Part shown: positions 19,145-27,781 of the stretch, piece by piece
How the letters are laid out: each line of letters opens with the position of its first letter
Position numbering within the stretch: position 1 is the stretch's first letter
NCBI RefSeq assembly: GCF_028613635.1
Contig: NZ_JAQRMY010000003.1
Location: forward strand, 446,787 to 510,786
From: Devosia sp. ZB163
GTDB lineage: Bacteria; Pseudomonadota; Alphaproteobacteria; Rhizobiales; Devosiaceae
Direction: 5' to 3'
DNA: 64,000 bases
The notes under the pieces: generated by a model
Database searches by the model: none
What the model was told of the DNA's origin: nothing
What the model saw: the letters and a program-made list of their open reading frames with translations, nothing else
Program-made: the position numbers and the translations under genes

Positions 19145-19900
19145 ATGTTGTCGATTATTTCCCCTCGGTTCGAAAACGGGCTGTTGGCGAGGCTTCCAGA
19201 TTTCGATCTGGACCTGCTTGGGCCCTTGCAACGGATTGATCTGGCCCCACACAACGCACTCGAAGTAGCAAATCGGGAAGTGGATTCGATCTACTTCATC
19301 GAGAGAGGCTTTGCTTCGGTTGTCGCAGACGATGCTGACGGCGGCATCATCGAAGTGGGGCTCATCGGCCCGGAAGGCATGACAGGTCTTGCGGTCGTCC
19401 ACGGTGCTGAACACAGCCCGTTCTCGACCTTCGTGCAAGGCGCTGGCAGTGCCATCCGAATAGACCCCGACAATCTTCGGGAAGCCATGCGGGCAAGCCC
19501 GTCGCTACACAACCTGTTCATGCGTTATGCGCAGGCGTTCGCGATCCAGGTGGCGTCGACCGCGTCGGCGAACGGGTTGCTGCTGCTTGAGCAGCGGGTG
19601 GCGCGCTGGCTGCTGATGGTCGGTGACCGGCTCGGCGAGTCCTTCCAGATCACGCACGAGTTCCTGTCCGTCATGCTGGCGGTACGGCGGGCGGGTGTTA
19701 CCCGCGCGCTGCAGGATCTCGAGGCCCGCGGGCTCATCCGGACGATGCGTGGCGTGGTTTCCATCGTCAACCGCAACGGCCTCGCGCAGTTCACGAATGG
19801 CGCCTATGGCGTCGCCGAGCGCGAGTACGAGGCGTTGATGGGCGACTACCACCCGCAGCCGGTCGAAGAGATCAGGCACGCGAGCCACAAGGTCGGCTAG
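19145..19900 (+). CDS. Crp/Fnr family transcriptional regulator
   Basis: 251 residues. The N-terminal part is a cyclic-nucleotide-binding-like beta barrel (about residues 30-130, with a G-P-E-G-M turn), a dimerisation helix follows, and the C-terminal winged helix-turn-helix covers about 165-225 with recognition helix V-R-R-A-G-V-T-R-A-L. The cysteine cluster of oxygen-sensing FNR is absent, and the Arg-Ser of cAMP-binding Crp is not evident, so the ligand is unknown. AGGGAG precedes ATG 19145. Monocistronic, ending in a strong terminator shared with the convergent dehydrogenase gene. Similar proteins are common single-gene regulators in Hyphomicrobiales. Confidence 0.88.
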   Translation: MLSIISPRFENGLLARLPDFDLDLLGPLQRIDLAPHNALEVANREVDSIYFIERGFASVVADDADGGIIEVGLIGPEGMTGLAVVHGAEHSPFSTFVQGAGSAIRIDPDNLREAMRASPSLHNLFMRYAQAFAIQVASTASANGLLLLEQRVARWLLMVGDRLGESFQITHEFLSVMLAVRRAGVTRALQDLEARGLIRTMRGVVSIVNRNGLAQFTNGAYGVAEREYEALMGDYHPQPVEEIRHASHKVG

Positions 19901-19920
19901 TTCGCGCGCCTCAAAGCAAA

Positions 19921-19942
19921 AGGGCTCCCGACGAGGGAGCCC
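19921..19942. terminator. Bidirectional terminator between convergent genes
   Basis: AGGGCTCCC, loop GACGA, GGGAGCCCT: perfect 9-bp stem, preceded by AAAGCAAA and followed by TCATT, suitable for both the Crp/Fnr gene and the minus-strand dehydrogenase. Confidence 0.8.
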
Positions 19943-19963
19943 TTCATTGCCCGGATCTGCCGA

Positions 19964-21826
19964 TTAGTTCTGGATGACCATCTTTTCGAGGGCCGCAAGG
20001 TCGGTCGGGAGTTCGGCGTCGCCCACGGGCAGGCCATTCACCTGCAGGATGTAGGCCACGAGGTCGGCATAAGTTCCGTCGCCCAGTTGTCCCGGGCGGG
20101 ACGGCGGCATGCGATCGTGCGCGTGCGTGTAGAGAGCCGCCGCAGTCTTTCCCATCCACTTGCCATCGAAATAGGCGCCTGCCAGGGGCGGGCCGTAGTT
20201 GGCGCTGATCAGGTCCGGGCCGTGGCACGAGACGCAGTTGGCGTCGTAGGCAGTCTTGCCGCGGGCGGCCTGCTCGGCGGTGAAGCTTACGGGCTCGCCG
20301 GATGCGCCGACGGTGGCAGCGTCGCCGGCGGCGGGGGTTTGTTCCGTCGTTGCCGCGGCGGCGCCATCGCCCTCACCGGTATAGGTGTAGACGAGGATGG
20401 CGCCGGGGTTCTGGAGGGTCGTGCCGGCGCCGCCATCCATGGTGCCCACGAGGCCGCTGACGTCGGTCGCCACGTACATGGTCTTCATGTCGGGGCTGAG
20501 GGCCATGTCGCGCAGGCGGTTCTCGGACTGGAAGTAGCGCTCGATCGGGCCGGCGACCGTCTTGCCGTCGGCGTCGAGCGGGATGCGGTAGATCGAGCCG
20601 CGCTTCAGCGTCGTGACCAGCAGGGAGTTTTCCCAGCCCGGGATGCCTTCGCCGGCTGCGGGGAAATAGGCCTGCATCGACGAGGTGGCGACGGTCGGCC
20701 AGCAGATGAAGTCGATGCCGCCGCAAGCCGGGTCGGTGAAGTCCCAGTCGCTGGGCACGGTGAACAGGGTCGCGACGGGATCCTGCATCTCGTTGGGCCA
20801 GCTGGTCTCGTCCTCGACCGGCACCGAGGGATCGATCTTGATGTCCGAGAAGGTCAGCTGGGCGCAGGGCGTGGTGGCGTCGACCCAGCGGGCGCGCTGA
20901 TAGGCGCTGTCGTCCCTGAAGCCGACGACGTGCGGCCAGCCGTAGTTCCCCCCGGCGACGAGGGCGTTGACTTCGTCATCGGTCTTGGGGCCCTGCTCGG
21001 ACGCGTAGAGGGTGCCGTCGGGGCCGAAGTCGATGCCCTGCATGTTGCGGTGGCCGTAGGTGAAGACGTGGCTCCTGACGCCCTCGATCTCCGGGTTGTC
21101 CTCGGGGATCGAGCCATCGATGTTGAGCCGCAGCGACTTGCCCTGGTAGGCGATCCAGTTGCTGGCGCCCACCTCGTCCGCGGTCGGCAGGCGCTGGGCC
21201 TCGATGGGGATGCACCAGTTGCCGAGCTGGTCCTTACCGCCGTCGCCGATGGTGTAGTAAAGCTTGCCGTCGGGGCCGAGCTTGAGGCGGCCGGAATTGT
21301 GGTCGTTGAAGGCGGGAAGGCCGGCGATCACTTCCTTCGCCTCGCCGAGGGTGCCCGCGTCCTTGTCGAAAGTGAAGCGCACGATCTTGGTGAAGAGGTC
21401 GTGGTAGGGACTGGCGGGGTCGGTGACCCACGGCACGCCGCCGCGCGCGGTATCCACGTAGGTGTAGGCGGCATAGACGTGGTCGTTGCCGGTGTCCTGC
21501 AGCAGGCCTGGATCAAGCGCCAGACCGAGCAGACCGTCCTGTCCGCCGGGTGCCGAGACTTCCTCTATGTCGATCGCTACCTGTTTGGTCCCGTCCTCGG
21601 GATTGACGCGGGTGATCTTGCCGCCGGTTCGTTCGGTGACCCAGAGCCAGTTGTCCGGACCCCAGGTAACCTCCCACGGGCCCTCGAGGCCATTGGTGAG
21701 CTCCCTGACCTCGAACTGCTTGGTGCCGGTGACGGCCGAGTCCGGAGGGTTCTGGGCGAAGGAGGGGGCGACGGCTCCTGCGATGAGCAGGATGGAGGCA
21801 AAGGCTAACGTTGCGGAAAGTCTCAT
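19964..21826 (-). CDS. Glucose/sorbosone dehydrogenase fused to cytochrome c
   Basis: 620 residues from ATG 21826, chosen because GGAGG lies just upstream and a signal peptide (residues 1-25) starts there. Residues about 35-460 are a six-bladed propeller of the soluble quinoprotein glucose dehydrogenase (GSDH/YliI, PF07995) type, with G-Q-D-G-L-L-G near residue 95, and Y-G-H-R-N and G-G-N-Y-G-W-P motifs; PQQ is the likely cofactor. Residues about 500-620 form a class I cytochrome c with C-V-S-C-H at 531-535 and probable Met ligand in D-R-M-P-P-S-R-P-G. Periplasmic sugar oxidation passing electrons straight to the attached heme is the likely role. No pqq genes occur in the window. Confidence 0.88.
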   Translation of the reverse strand: MRLSATLAFASILLIAGAVAPSFAQNPPDSAVTGTKQFEVRELTNGLEGPWEVTWGPDNWLWVTERTGGKITRVNPEDGTKQVAIDIEEVSAPGGQDGLLGLALDPGLLQDTGNDHVYAAYTYVDTARGGVPWVTDPASPYHDLFTKIVRFTFDKDAGTLGEAKEVIAGLPAFNDHNSGRLKLGPDGKLYYTIGDGGKDQLGNWCIPIEAQRLPTADEVGASNWIAYQGKSLRLNIDGSIPEDNPEIEGVRSHVFTYGHRNMQGIDFGPDGTLYASEQGPKTDDEVNALVAGGNYGWPHVVGFRDDSAYQRARWVDATTPCAQLTFSDIKIDPSVPVEDETSWPNEMQDPVATLFTVPSDWDFTDPACGGIDFICWPTVATSSMQAYFPAAGEGIPGWENSLLVTTLKRGSIYRIPLDADGKTVAGPIERYFQSENRLRDMALSPDMKTMYVATDVSGLVGTMDGGAGTTLQNPGAILVYTYTGEGDGAAAATTEQTPAAGDAATVGASGEPVSFTAEQAARGKTAYDANCVSCHGPDLISANYGPPLAGAYFDGKWMGKTAAALYTHAHDRMPPSRPGQLGDGTYADLVAYILQVNGLPVGDAELPTDLAALEKMVIQN

Positions 21827-21912
21827 GCGTTCCTCCAATGGCAATTGATCAAAATAATACCTGAACCGACCGCTCCGTTCCGTGGGACCGGCAGCCATCG
21901 GACGCAGGAGGA

Positions 21913-21934
21913 CGCGGGCATGAAAACGCCCGCG
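21913..21934 (-). terminator. Hairpin between the SDR gene and the dehydrogenase gene
   Basis: CGCGGGC and GCCCGCG form a 7-bp stem with an 8-nt loop 12 bases past the SDR stop on the minus strand. No U-run; moderate candidate. Confidence 0.4.
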
Positions 21935-21945
21935 ACCAGCTGGGA

Positions 21946-22773
21946 CTAAGCGTCGTGCTTCCAGCCGAGGATGCGTTCGGCCTTGGTGGAGTTGAAGAAG
22001 CTCTTGCGGCCGCTCATGTCGCCCTTGATCGCGACGCCCGGGAAGAAACGCTGGGCGATCTCGAGGCTGGGGACGTTGGCCGTTGTATCGGGTGCCACGA
22101 TGTAGAAGGCCTCGTGGCCCTTGAACCGGCCCTCAAGGCTCAGCAGGCACGCCCGCGCCGCCGCATCGAAGCGGGTGTAGGCGAACAGGTGCTTGCCGGG
22201 CGCCGGGGCGTCGAGGGTGAAGTTCCTCGCCGCGAGTTCCCGCTCGGGCACCACCCAGTGGAAGCGCATCGAGGCGATCGAGATGTCTTCCCAGCGACGG
22301 GCGAAGGCATCGGCCTGCGCCTCGCAGATCCACTTCGACAGGCTGTAGGGCTCCTCCGAGTAGTTCGGATGCTCTTCGTCGATGGGGAAGTAGTCGTAGC
22401 GCGGGTCACGGCTGTAGGAGTGGCCGATGGCGTTGACGCTCGACGCCTGGCAGATGCGCATGATGCCGTTTTCGACAGCGGCCTGGAGCGCGTTGTAGCT
22501 ACCCACGACGTTGTTGTTGTGGACGACATGGTCGGGGTGCCGGCCGGGGGAGGGAATGGCCGCCATGTGAATGACGGCATCGCATCCCGCGAAGGCGGCG
22601 ACGAGCTTGTCGTACTCGTCCATGTCGGCCTGGATGAAATGCAGGCCCTTGGTCTCTTCGGTCTCGGGCGCGGCGACACGGTCGATGCAGACGAGGTCGT
22701 GACCCTGGCGGCGGGCTTCCGTGATGATGGCGCGGCCGACGCCGCCGGATGACCCGGTGAGTGCAATCTTCAT
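21946..22773 (-). CDS. NAD(P)-dependent extended SDR, uronate dehydrogenase-like
   Basis: 275 residues from ATG 22773 (10 bp after the mannonate dehydratase stop). Extended short-chain dehydrogenase/epimerase fold: G-S-S-G-G-V-G near residues 7-13 for NAD, D-A-V-I-H-M-A-A around 67-74, S-S-V-N active-site serine region and Y-S-L-S-K catalytic Tyr/Lys pair near 144-148. Its size and position beside mannonate dehydratase suggest a uronate or aldonate dehydrogenase acting on hexuronic acids, but an epimerase function is possible. Same operon as the mannonate dehydratase. Confidence 0.75.
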   Translation of the reverse strand: MKIALTGSSGGVGRAIITEARRQGHDLVCIDRVAAPETEETKGLHFIQADMDEYDKLVAAFAGCDAVIHMAAIPSPGRHPDHVVHNNNVVGSYNALQAAVENGIMRICQASSVNAIGHSYSRDPRYDYFPIDEEHPNYSEEPYSLSKWICEAQADAFARRWEDISIASMRFHWVVPERELAARNFTLDAPAPGKHLFAYTRFDAAARACLLSLEGRFKGHEAFYIVAPDTTANVPSLEIAQRFFPGVAIKGDMSGRKSFFNSTKAERILGWKHDA

Positions 22774-22783
22774 TTTTGAAATC

Positions 22784-23749
22784 TCAGCCCTTATAGACGG
22801 CTTCGTGGAGGCCGCGGATGTAGCCGATGGCGTAGAGGCGGCCAAAGGCGGAATAGCCGGCGTGTTCGTTGCTGTCGCCTTCGACGGTAGGGACGTGATC
22901 GGGACGGAGGACGCCGTCGAAATCGATGTCCTTATACGCCTTCATTGTTGCGAGCATGTCGGTCTTGCCGGCGTCGTGCCAGGTCTCGTGGAAGTTGGTC
23001 GGCACACCCGCGACGTCACGGAAGTGGACGAAGCTGATGTTCTTCTTGCCGAAGCCGCGGATGACCTTGGGCAGGTCGTCCGTCATCAGGGTGAAGTTGC
23101 CCTGGCAGAGCGTGATGGTGTTGTAGTCGGACGGCAGCATGTCGACGAGTCGCTGGAAGTTCGGCACTGTGCGCATAATGCGGGAAACGCCCTTGATCGG
23201 GGTGATCGGCGGATCATCGGGGTGCATCGAGAGCTTCACGCCGGCCTTCTCGGCGACGGGGAGCACGCGGCGGAGGAAATACTCCAGCGTCTCCCAGAGC
23301 TTTTCTTCCGAGATCGGCGGGTTCGAGGTGATCGAATCCGGCACGTCGTCGACGTTGAAGGCGGTGACCACGGAGCCGCCGCGGCTCGGGAGCGCCATGT
23401 TGGTGCGGACCCAGTTGAAATCGGTCATCCACTCGTAGCACCAGACCGGGATGCCGAGCTTGCCCATGTTGGTGATGAGCTCGCAGACGACATCGATCTC
23501 GGCGTCGCGCCCCTCGAGGCCACGCTTGGCGAGGTTGAGCGGCGGACGGCTCTCGATGACGCGGATCTCGTAGCCACCCTTTTCGTACTCGTCCTTCATG
23601 CGCTGCAGCGCGCTGAGCGACGAGACGCGCTCGTTGGCCTGCAGGCTGTCGAAGGGCAGGCCGGCTACGGCGAGGTCGACGCCGCACTGCTTGGCGAGCT
23701 TCCAGACGGGGGAGTATTTTGGAGGGATGACCTCGGCGATCTCGAGCAT
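22784..23749 (-). CDS. uxuA: Mannonate dehydratase
   Basis: Converts D-mannonate to 2-keto-3-deoxy-D-gluconate in glucuronate catabolism (EC 4.2.1.8). 321 residues, shorter than the ~390 of the enterobacterial enzyme but typical for compact members. TIM-barrel motifs: M-H-P-D-D-P-P near residue 178, Q-G-N-F-T, H-F-R-D-V-A-G, and R-P-D-H-V-P-T, which carry the metal and substrate ligands. The SDR gene follows at 10 bp. No uxaC/uxuB partner is visible here, so the rest of the route is elsewhere or bypassed by the adjacent dehydrogenase. Confidence 0.9.
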   Translation of the reverse strand: MLEIAEVIPPKYSPVWKLAKQCGVDLAVAGLPFDSLQANERVSSLSALQRMKDEYEKGGYEIRVIESRPPLNLAKRGLEGRDAEIDVVCELITNMGKLGIPVWCYEWMTDFNWVRTNMALPSRGGSVVTAFNVDDVPDSITSNPPISEEKLWETLEYFLRRVLPVAEKAGVKLSMHPDDPPITPIKGVSRIMRTVPNFQRLVDMLPSDYNTITLCQGNFTLMTDDLPKVIRGFGKKNISFVHFRDVAGVPTNFHETWHDAGKTDMLATMKAYKDIDFDGVLRPDHVPTVEGDSNEHAGYSAFGRLYAIGYIRGLHEAVYKG

Positions 23750-23850
23750 TTTCTATCCTGGGGCGGAGATGCGGGCCGCGCACAGGCGGCTCGGGAAATG
23801 AATGGCGGCCGTTCGGCCGTTACAACGTCAGTTGATGGCAGTGCTGAACC

Positions 23851-23869
23851 GGGCGGGTCGGCCGCCCGA
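23851..23869 (-). terminator. Hairpin downstream of the Dpp-type ABC operon
   Basis: CGGGCG and CGCCCG pair around a 7-nt loop, 30 bases after the ATP-binding gene stop on the minus strand; no clear U-run. Confidence 0.35.
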
Positions 23870-23899
23870 TGCAAAGGAGGTCGAGCGCCTGCACCGGCC

Positions 23900-24766
23900 T
23901 CAGGTCGTCTCGCTGTGGAACTCGGCCTGCGATTCCTTGGACCGGATCGAGTGCTGGCCCCACTTCTGGTCGAGATTGGGCCACGGGATCGAGTCGACGA
24001 GCAGGCGTGTGTAGGCGTGCTGCGGGTTGCGGATAACCGTCTCCACGTCGCCCTTTTCCACCACGTCGCCGCGGTAGAGCACAGTGATCGAGTCCGCCAC
24101 GTGATAGGCCGTGGTCAGGTCGTGCGTGATGTAGATGATGGTGACGCCGTGCTGGGTGTGCAGGTTCTTGAGCGACTCGAGGATGTTGGCGCGCAGCGAG
24201 GCGTCCACCATCGATACCGGTTCGTCGGCGATCAGGAGGCGCGGCTTCAGCAGCAGGGCGCGGGCGACGTTGATGCGCTGGCGCTGGCCGCCCGAGAGCT
24301 GGTGCGGGAAGCGGCCGAGCACGTCCTCGGGGCGAAGGCCGACGGCTGTCAGCGCCTCATCCATCTTGTTACGCGCGTCCTTGCCGGATTTGGCCAGCTT
24401 GAACTGCTTGATCGGGACCGTGAGCAGGTGATCGACCGTGTAGAACGGGTTGAACACCGCAAACGGATCTTGGAACACGGCCTGCACTTCGCGGCGATAG
24501 GCCATGCGATCCGGGCCGCGCAGTGAGACGATGTTCTGACCCTTGTAGAGGATCTCGCCTGTCGTTGGCGTGATGAAGCCGAGCAGCAGCATGGCGAGCG
24601 TCGTCTTGCCCGAGCCGGATTCGCCGGCGACGGTCAGGATGGTCGGCTCGTCTTCCATAAGGGTGAGCGAAAACTCCTTGAGCGCGATCTTGGCATGCGA
24701 GGACAACAGGCCGCGCTGGTAGACCTTGGTGACGTTCTTGATTTCCAGGAGAGGGGTCTTGGACAT
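23900..24766 (-). CDS. Oligopeptide/dipeptide-type ABC transporter ATP-binding protein (second ATPase)
   Basis: 288 residues. Walker A G-E-S-G-S-G-K-T-T near residue 49, Q-loop Q-D-P-F, signature L-S-G-G-Q-R-Q-R near 159, Walker B L-L-I-A-D-E-P and a switch histidine in I-T-H-D. OppF/DppF-like position as last gene of the five-gene operon. It powers import by the permeases at 25796-27715. The downstream uronate genes suggest an oligosaccharide rather than peptide substrate. Confidence 0.9.
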   Translation of the reverse strand: MSKTPLLEIKNVTKVYQRGLLSSHAKIALKEFSLTLMEDEPTILTVAGESGSGKTTLAMLLLGFITPTTGEILYKGQNIVSLRGPDRMAYRREVQAVFQDPFAVFNPFYTVDHLLTVPIKQFKLAKSGKDARNKMDEALTAVGLRPEDVLGRFPHQLSGGQRQRINVARALLLKPRLLIADEPVSMVDASLRANILESLKNLHTQHGVTIIYITHDLTTAYHVADSITVLYRGDVVEKGDVETVIRNPQHAYTRLLVDSIPWPNLDQKWGQHSIRSKESQAEFHSETT

Positions 24767-24770
24767 CGGA

Positions 24771-25796
24771 TCAGGACTCCTGGTCGTAGAGATGGCAGGC
24801 CACGAGACGGCCGCCGGGAAGCACGTTCACCTTCGGCTTTTCCGCCCTGGAGCGATCCGAGGCGAAGGGGCAGCGCGGGTGGAAGGCGCAGCCCGAAGGC
24901 AGACGGAGCAGGGACGGGGCGAGGCCCGGGATGCCCTTGAACTGGCCGCGGTTGTCGAGCGTGGGCAGGCTGGAGATGAGAGCCTGCGAGTAGGGGTGCT
25001 TGGGGTCGGTGAACATTTCACGGACCGTCGCGACCTCGACGAGGCGGCCGGCATACATCACCGCCACCTGGTCCATGGTCTGGGCCATCAGGCCCATGTC
25101 GTGGCCGATCAGGATGACGGCGGCGTTGAGCTCGTCCTGCACCCGGTCGATGGTTTCCATGACCTGGCGCTGGGTGACCACGTCGAGCGCGCTGGTGGGC
25201 TCGTCGGCGATGATCACCTGCGGCTTCAGCAGCACGCCGATGGCGATGCAGACGCGCTGCTTCATGCCACCCGACAGCTCGTGCGGGTACATGCGGGAGA
25301 CGCCGGGGTCGAGATCGACGGAGCGCAGCGCGTGGGCGATGCGATCATCGATCGAGGAACGGCTTTCGCCCCGCGTGTGCGACTTGATGGCGTCGACCAT
25401 CTGGGCACCGATGCGCATCACCGGGTTGAGCGAGTTCATCGCGCCCTGCGGGATGTAGGCGATCTTGGAAAGACGCGCCTTGCGCATGCCCTCTTCGTCG
25501 AGGGATTGCAGGTCGGTGCCGCCGACCCAGACGTTTCCGCCTTCGATGCGCCCCGGCGGCTTGATCATGCGCATCATGGCAAGGGCAAGGGTGGACTTGC
25601 CCGAGCCGGATTCGCCGACCATGCCCATCTTCTGGCCCGCGTGGAGCGTGAAGCTGACATTGTCGAGCGCGCGGGCGCGGCCGAGATCGGTGTAGTACGT
25701 GACGACGAGATCGTCGACGCGCAGGACAGGTTCGGCCGTACCGGGACGCGCGTTTCGGCCGGCGGCGGCTTCGGTGGTTGCGAGATTCATGGTCAT
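24771..25796 (-). CDS. Oligopeptide/dipeptide-type ABC transporter ATP-binding protein (first ATPase)
   Basis: 341 residues from ATG 25796, which overlaps the upstream permease stop (TAATG); ATG 25790 is an alternative. Walker A G-E-S-G-S-G-K-S-T, signature L-S-G-G-M-K-Q-R, Walker B V-I-I-A-D-E-P-T, switch G-H-D. The C-terminus has the OppD-type cysteine-containing extension (C-A-F-H-P-R-C-P-F-A), a likely Fe-S site in this ATPase subfamily. Coupled to both neighbours, with a 4-bp gap to the next ATPase gene. Confidence 0.92.
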   Translation of the reverse strand: MTMNLATTEAAAGRNARPGTAEPVLRVDDLVVTYYTDLGRARALDNVSFTLHAGQKMGMVGESGSGKSTLALAMMRMIKPPGRIEGGNVWVGGTDLQSLDEEGMRKARLSKIAYIPQGAMNSLNPVMRIGAQMVDAIKSHTRGESRSSIDDRIAHALRSVDLDPGVSRMYPHELSGGMKQRVCIAIGVLLKPQVIIADEPTSALDVVTQRQVMETIDRVQDELNAAVILIGHDMGLMAQTMDQVAVMYAGRLVEVATVREMFTDPKHPYSQALISSLPTLDNRGQFKGIPGLAPSLLRLPSGCAFHPRCPFASDRSRAEKPKVNVLPGGRLVACHLYDQES

Positions 25797-26704
25797 TACT
25801 CCGTCCGCCGCACGCGCGGATTGGCCAGTTCGTCGAGACCCATGTTGATCAGGGCAAGCGAGCCCAGGATCAGGATCATGGCGACCGAGGGGGCAATGGG
25901 CCACCACCACCAGCCGTTGAAGAAGGCGCCCTGCAACTGGGCGGCCCAGATTATGTTGCCGAGCAGCGGTTCGCGCAGCGGGCCGAGGCCGAGCACGGCG
26001 AGGTAGAAGGACGCGAACACCGCAGAGAACACCTGGCCGACGAAGGCCGCCGCGATGAACGGCAACAGGTTAGGCAGGATTTCCTTGAAGATGATCGACA
26101 GGTCACCGACGCCACTGAGCTTGGCGACGGACACGAACTGCCGCTCCTTCATGGTGAGCACCTGGGCGCGGACGACGAGCGTCGGTCCCATCCAGGCGAG
26201 CATCACGACGATGAGCGCCATGGTGATGATGGTGACGTCGCGCTTGTCGAGCGAGCCGGCCACGACGACCTGGATCAGGAGAACCGGGATCGGTGTCAGG
26301 ATCTGGCAGATGGTGCGGATGGTCGAATCTACCCAGCCGCCGAAATAGGCCGAGATGAAGCCGAGCACGACGCCGATGAAGGTGCCGATGCCGCCGGCGA
26401 TGAGGCCGATGATGGCGGTTTGCCACATGCCCACCACCATGGCGGCGAGCAGGTTGCGGCCGAAGAAGTCGGTACCGAACGGGTATTGCAGGCTCGGTGG
26501 CTTCTTGGTGGCCACCGACAGGGGATAGGCCTGCTTGGGGTTGATCGTCAGCATGCCGATGACGGTGAACAGGATCAGCGCAAGCAGGATGGCGAGACCG
26601 ATGGCGAGACCCTTGTTGCGCTTCAAATACCGCAGGATGAGGGTCAGGCGGCTCGGCTGCTGGATGTCGGCTTCAGGCGCCGCGGTTGCAATCACGGTGG
26701 TCAA
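25796..26704 (-). CDS. Dpp/Opp-type ABC transporter permease (DppC-like)
   Basis: 302 residues, six predicted membrane helices, with an N-terminal OppC-type segment and the long periplasmic loop (about residues 55-90) containing F-G-T-D-F-F-G-R-N. The cytoplasmic EAA-like loop lies around residues 195-215 (V-S-V-A-K-L-S-G-V-G). Stop overlaps the first ATPase start by one base. Pairs with the DppB-like permease 12 bp upstream. Confidence 0.9.
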   Translation of the reverse strand: MTTVIATAAPEADIQQPSRLTLILRYLKRNKGLAIGLAILLALILFTVIGMLTINPKQAYPLSVATKKPPSLQYPFGTDFFGRNLLAAMVVGMWQTAIIGLIAGGIGTFIGVVLGFISAYFGGWVDSTIRTICQILTPIPVLLIQVVVAGSLDKRDVTIITMALIVVMLAWMGPTLVVRAQVLTMKERQFVSVAKLSGVGDLSIIFKEILPNLLPFIAAAFVGQVFSAVFASFYLAVLGLGPLREPLLGNIIWAAQLQGAFFNGWWWWPIAPSVAMILILGSLALINMGLDELANPRVRRTE

Positions 26705-26716
26705 TTGTCCGGGCTC

Positions 26717-27715
26717 CTACTGGTTACGCACGCGCGGGTCGAGCAGCGGGTAGATGAACTCGAGGACGGCCATCAGCACGGCGATAGCGATCGTGATGAA
26801 GAGCACGATGCCGTAGATTGTGGGGAAGTCGTTCGAGCGGATGGCGTTGTTGAGCACCGTGCCAAGGCCGGGGAGGCCGAAGATGCCTTCCACGATAATG
26901 GCCGAGGTGACGACGGTGCCTAGCGCGAGTGCGAGGCCGGTAACCTGCGGCAGCAGCGTGTTGCGCAGGTAGTAGTCGCGGAAGATGCGTCCGCCAGTGA
27001 GCCCCTTGTGCTCGGCGTAGTTCACGTAGTCCTCGCCTTGGATGGTGACACCCATGCCACGCATCGAGAGCACCCATCCGCCGACGGAGCCGAGGATCAG
27101 TGACAGGGCCGGCAGCAGTTGGTGGCGCAGCAGGTCGAAGGCAAATTCCCACGACCAGTTCGGCACCACGCCGATGGAGTAGGCGCCGCCCAGAGGCAGC
27201 ATCTTGAGACGGAAGCCGATGAAGAACAGGAGCAGCACGCCCATGATCACGGGCGGCACGCCGGTCAGCAGCACGAAGGGCGTGGCGACCGAGCGGACCC
27301 AGCGGGGGGCCTTCGGCCAGGCCGAGAGCGCACCGAGCAGGTTGCCGATGACGAAGCTGAGGATGGTGGTGACCAGCAGCAGGAAGAAGGTCCAGGGCAG
27401 GGCCTGGGCGATGATGTCGGTAACCGTCGACGGATAGCGGTTCAGCGAGTAGCCGAAATCCATCCGGATCACGTTGCCGAGGTAGTTCCAGTATTGCTCG
27501 AGCAGCGGCTTATCGAGGCCGAACTGCTGGTTCATGCTGGCGATTATGGCTTCGAGGTCGCCCGGCGAGAAGCCGCCGGAACGGGCGAGCTCGGCGAAAC
27601 GCTCACGAATGGCGTTACGCGGGCTCAGGCGGGGAATGAAGAATACGATCGTCGACGCGGCCCAAATGACCAGTACCAGGAAAGACAGGCGCTTTGCGAT
27701 CAGCTTGAAGTTCAC
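26717..27715 (-). CDS. Dpp/Opp-type ABC transporter permease (DppB-like)
   Basis: 332 residues; N-terminal helix followed by a large periplasmic loop and five further helices. EAA-type loop Y-V-N-Y-A-E-H-K-G-L near residue 240 and terminal L-D-P-R-V-R motif are typical of DppB/GsiC. Second gene of the operon after the solute-binding protein (66 bp gap). Confidence 0.9.
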   Translation of the reverse strand: MNFKLIAKRLSFLVLVIWAASTIVFFIPRLSPRNAIRERFAELARSGGFSPGDLEAIIASMNQQFGLDKPLLEQYWNYLGNVIRMDFGYSLNRYPSTVTDIIAQALPWTFFLLLVTTILSFVIGNLLGALSAWPKAPRWVRSVATPFVLLTGVPPVIMGVLLLFFIGFRLKMLPLGGAYSIGVVPNWSWEFAFDLLRHQLLPALSLILGSVGGWVLSMRGMGVTIQGEDYVNYAEHKGLTGGRIFRDYYLRNTLLPQVTGLALALGTVVTSAIIVEGIFGLPGLGTVLNNAIRSNDFPTIYGIVLFITIAIAVLMAVLEFIYPLLDPRVRNQ

Positions 27716-27781
27716 TTGGGCAACTCCGGCACCATGAAGAGGGGGAGTGCGCGCGAACGCGCACTCCGATGTCGGGACGAC

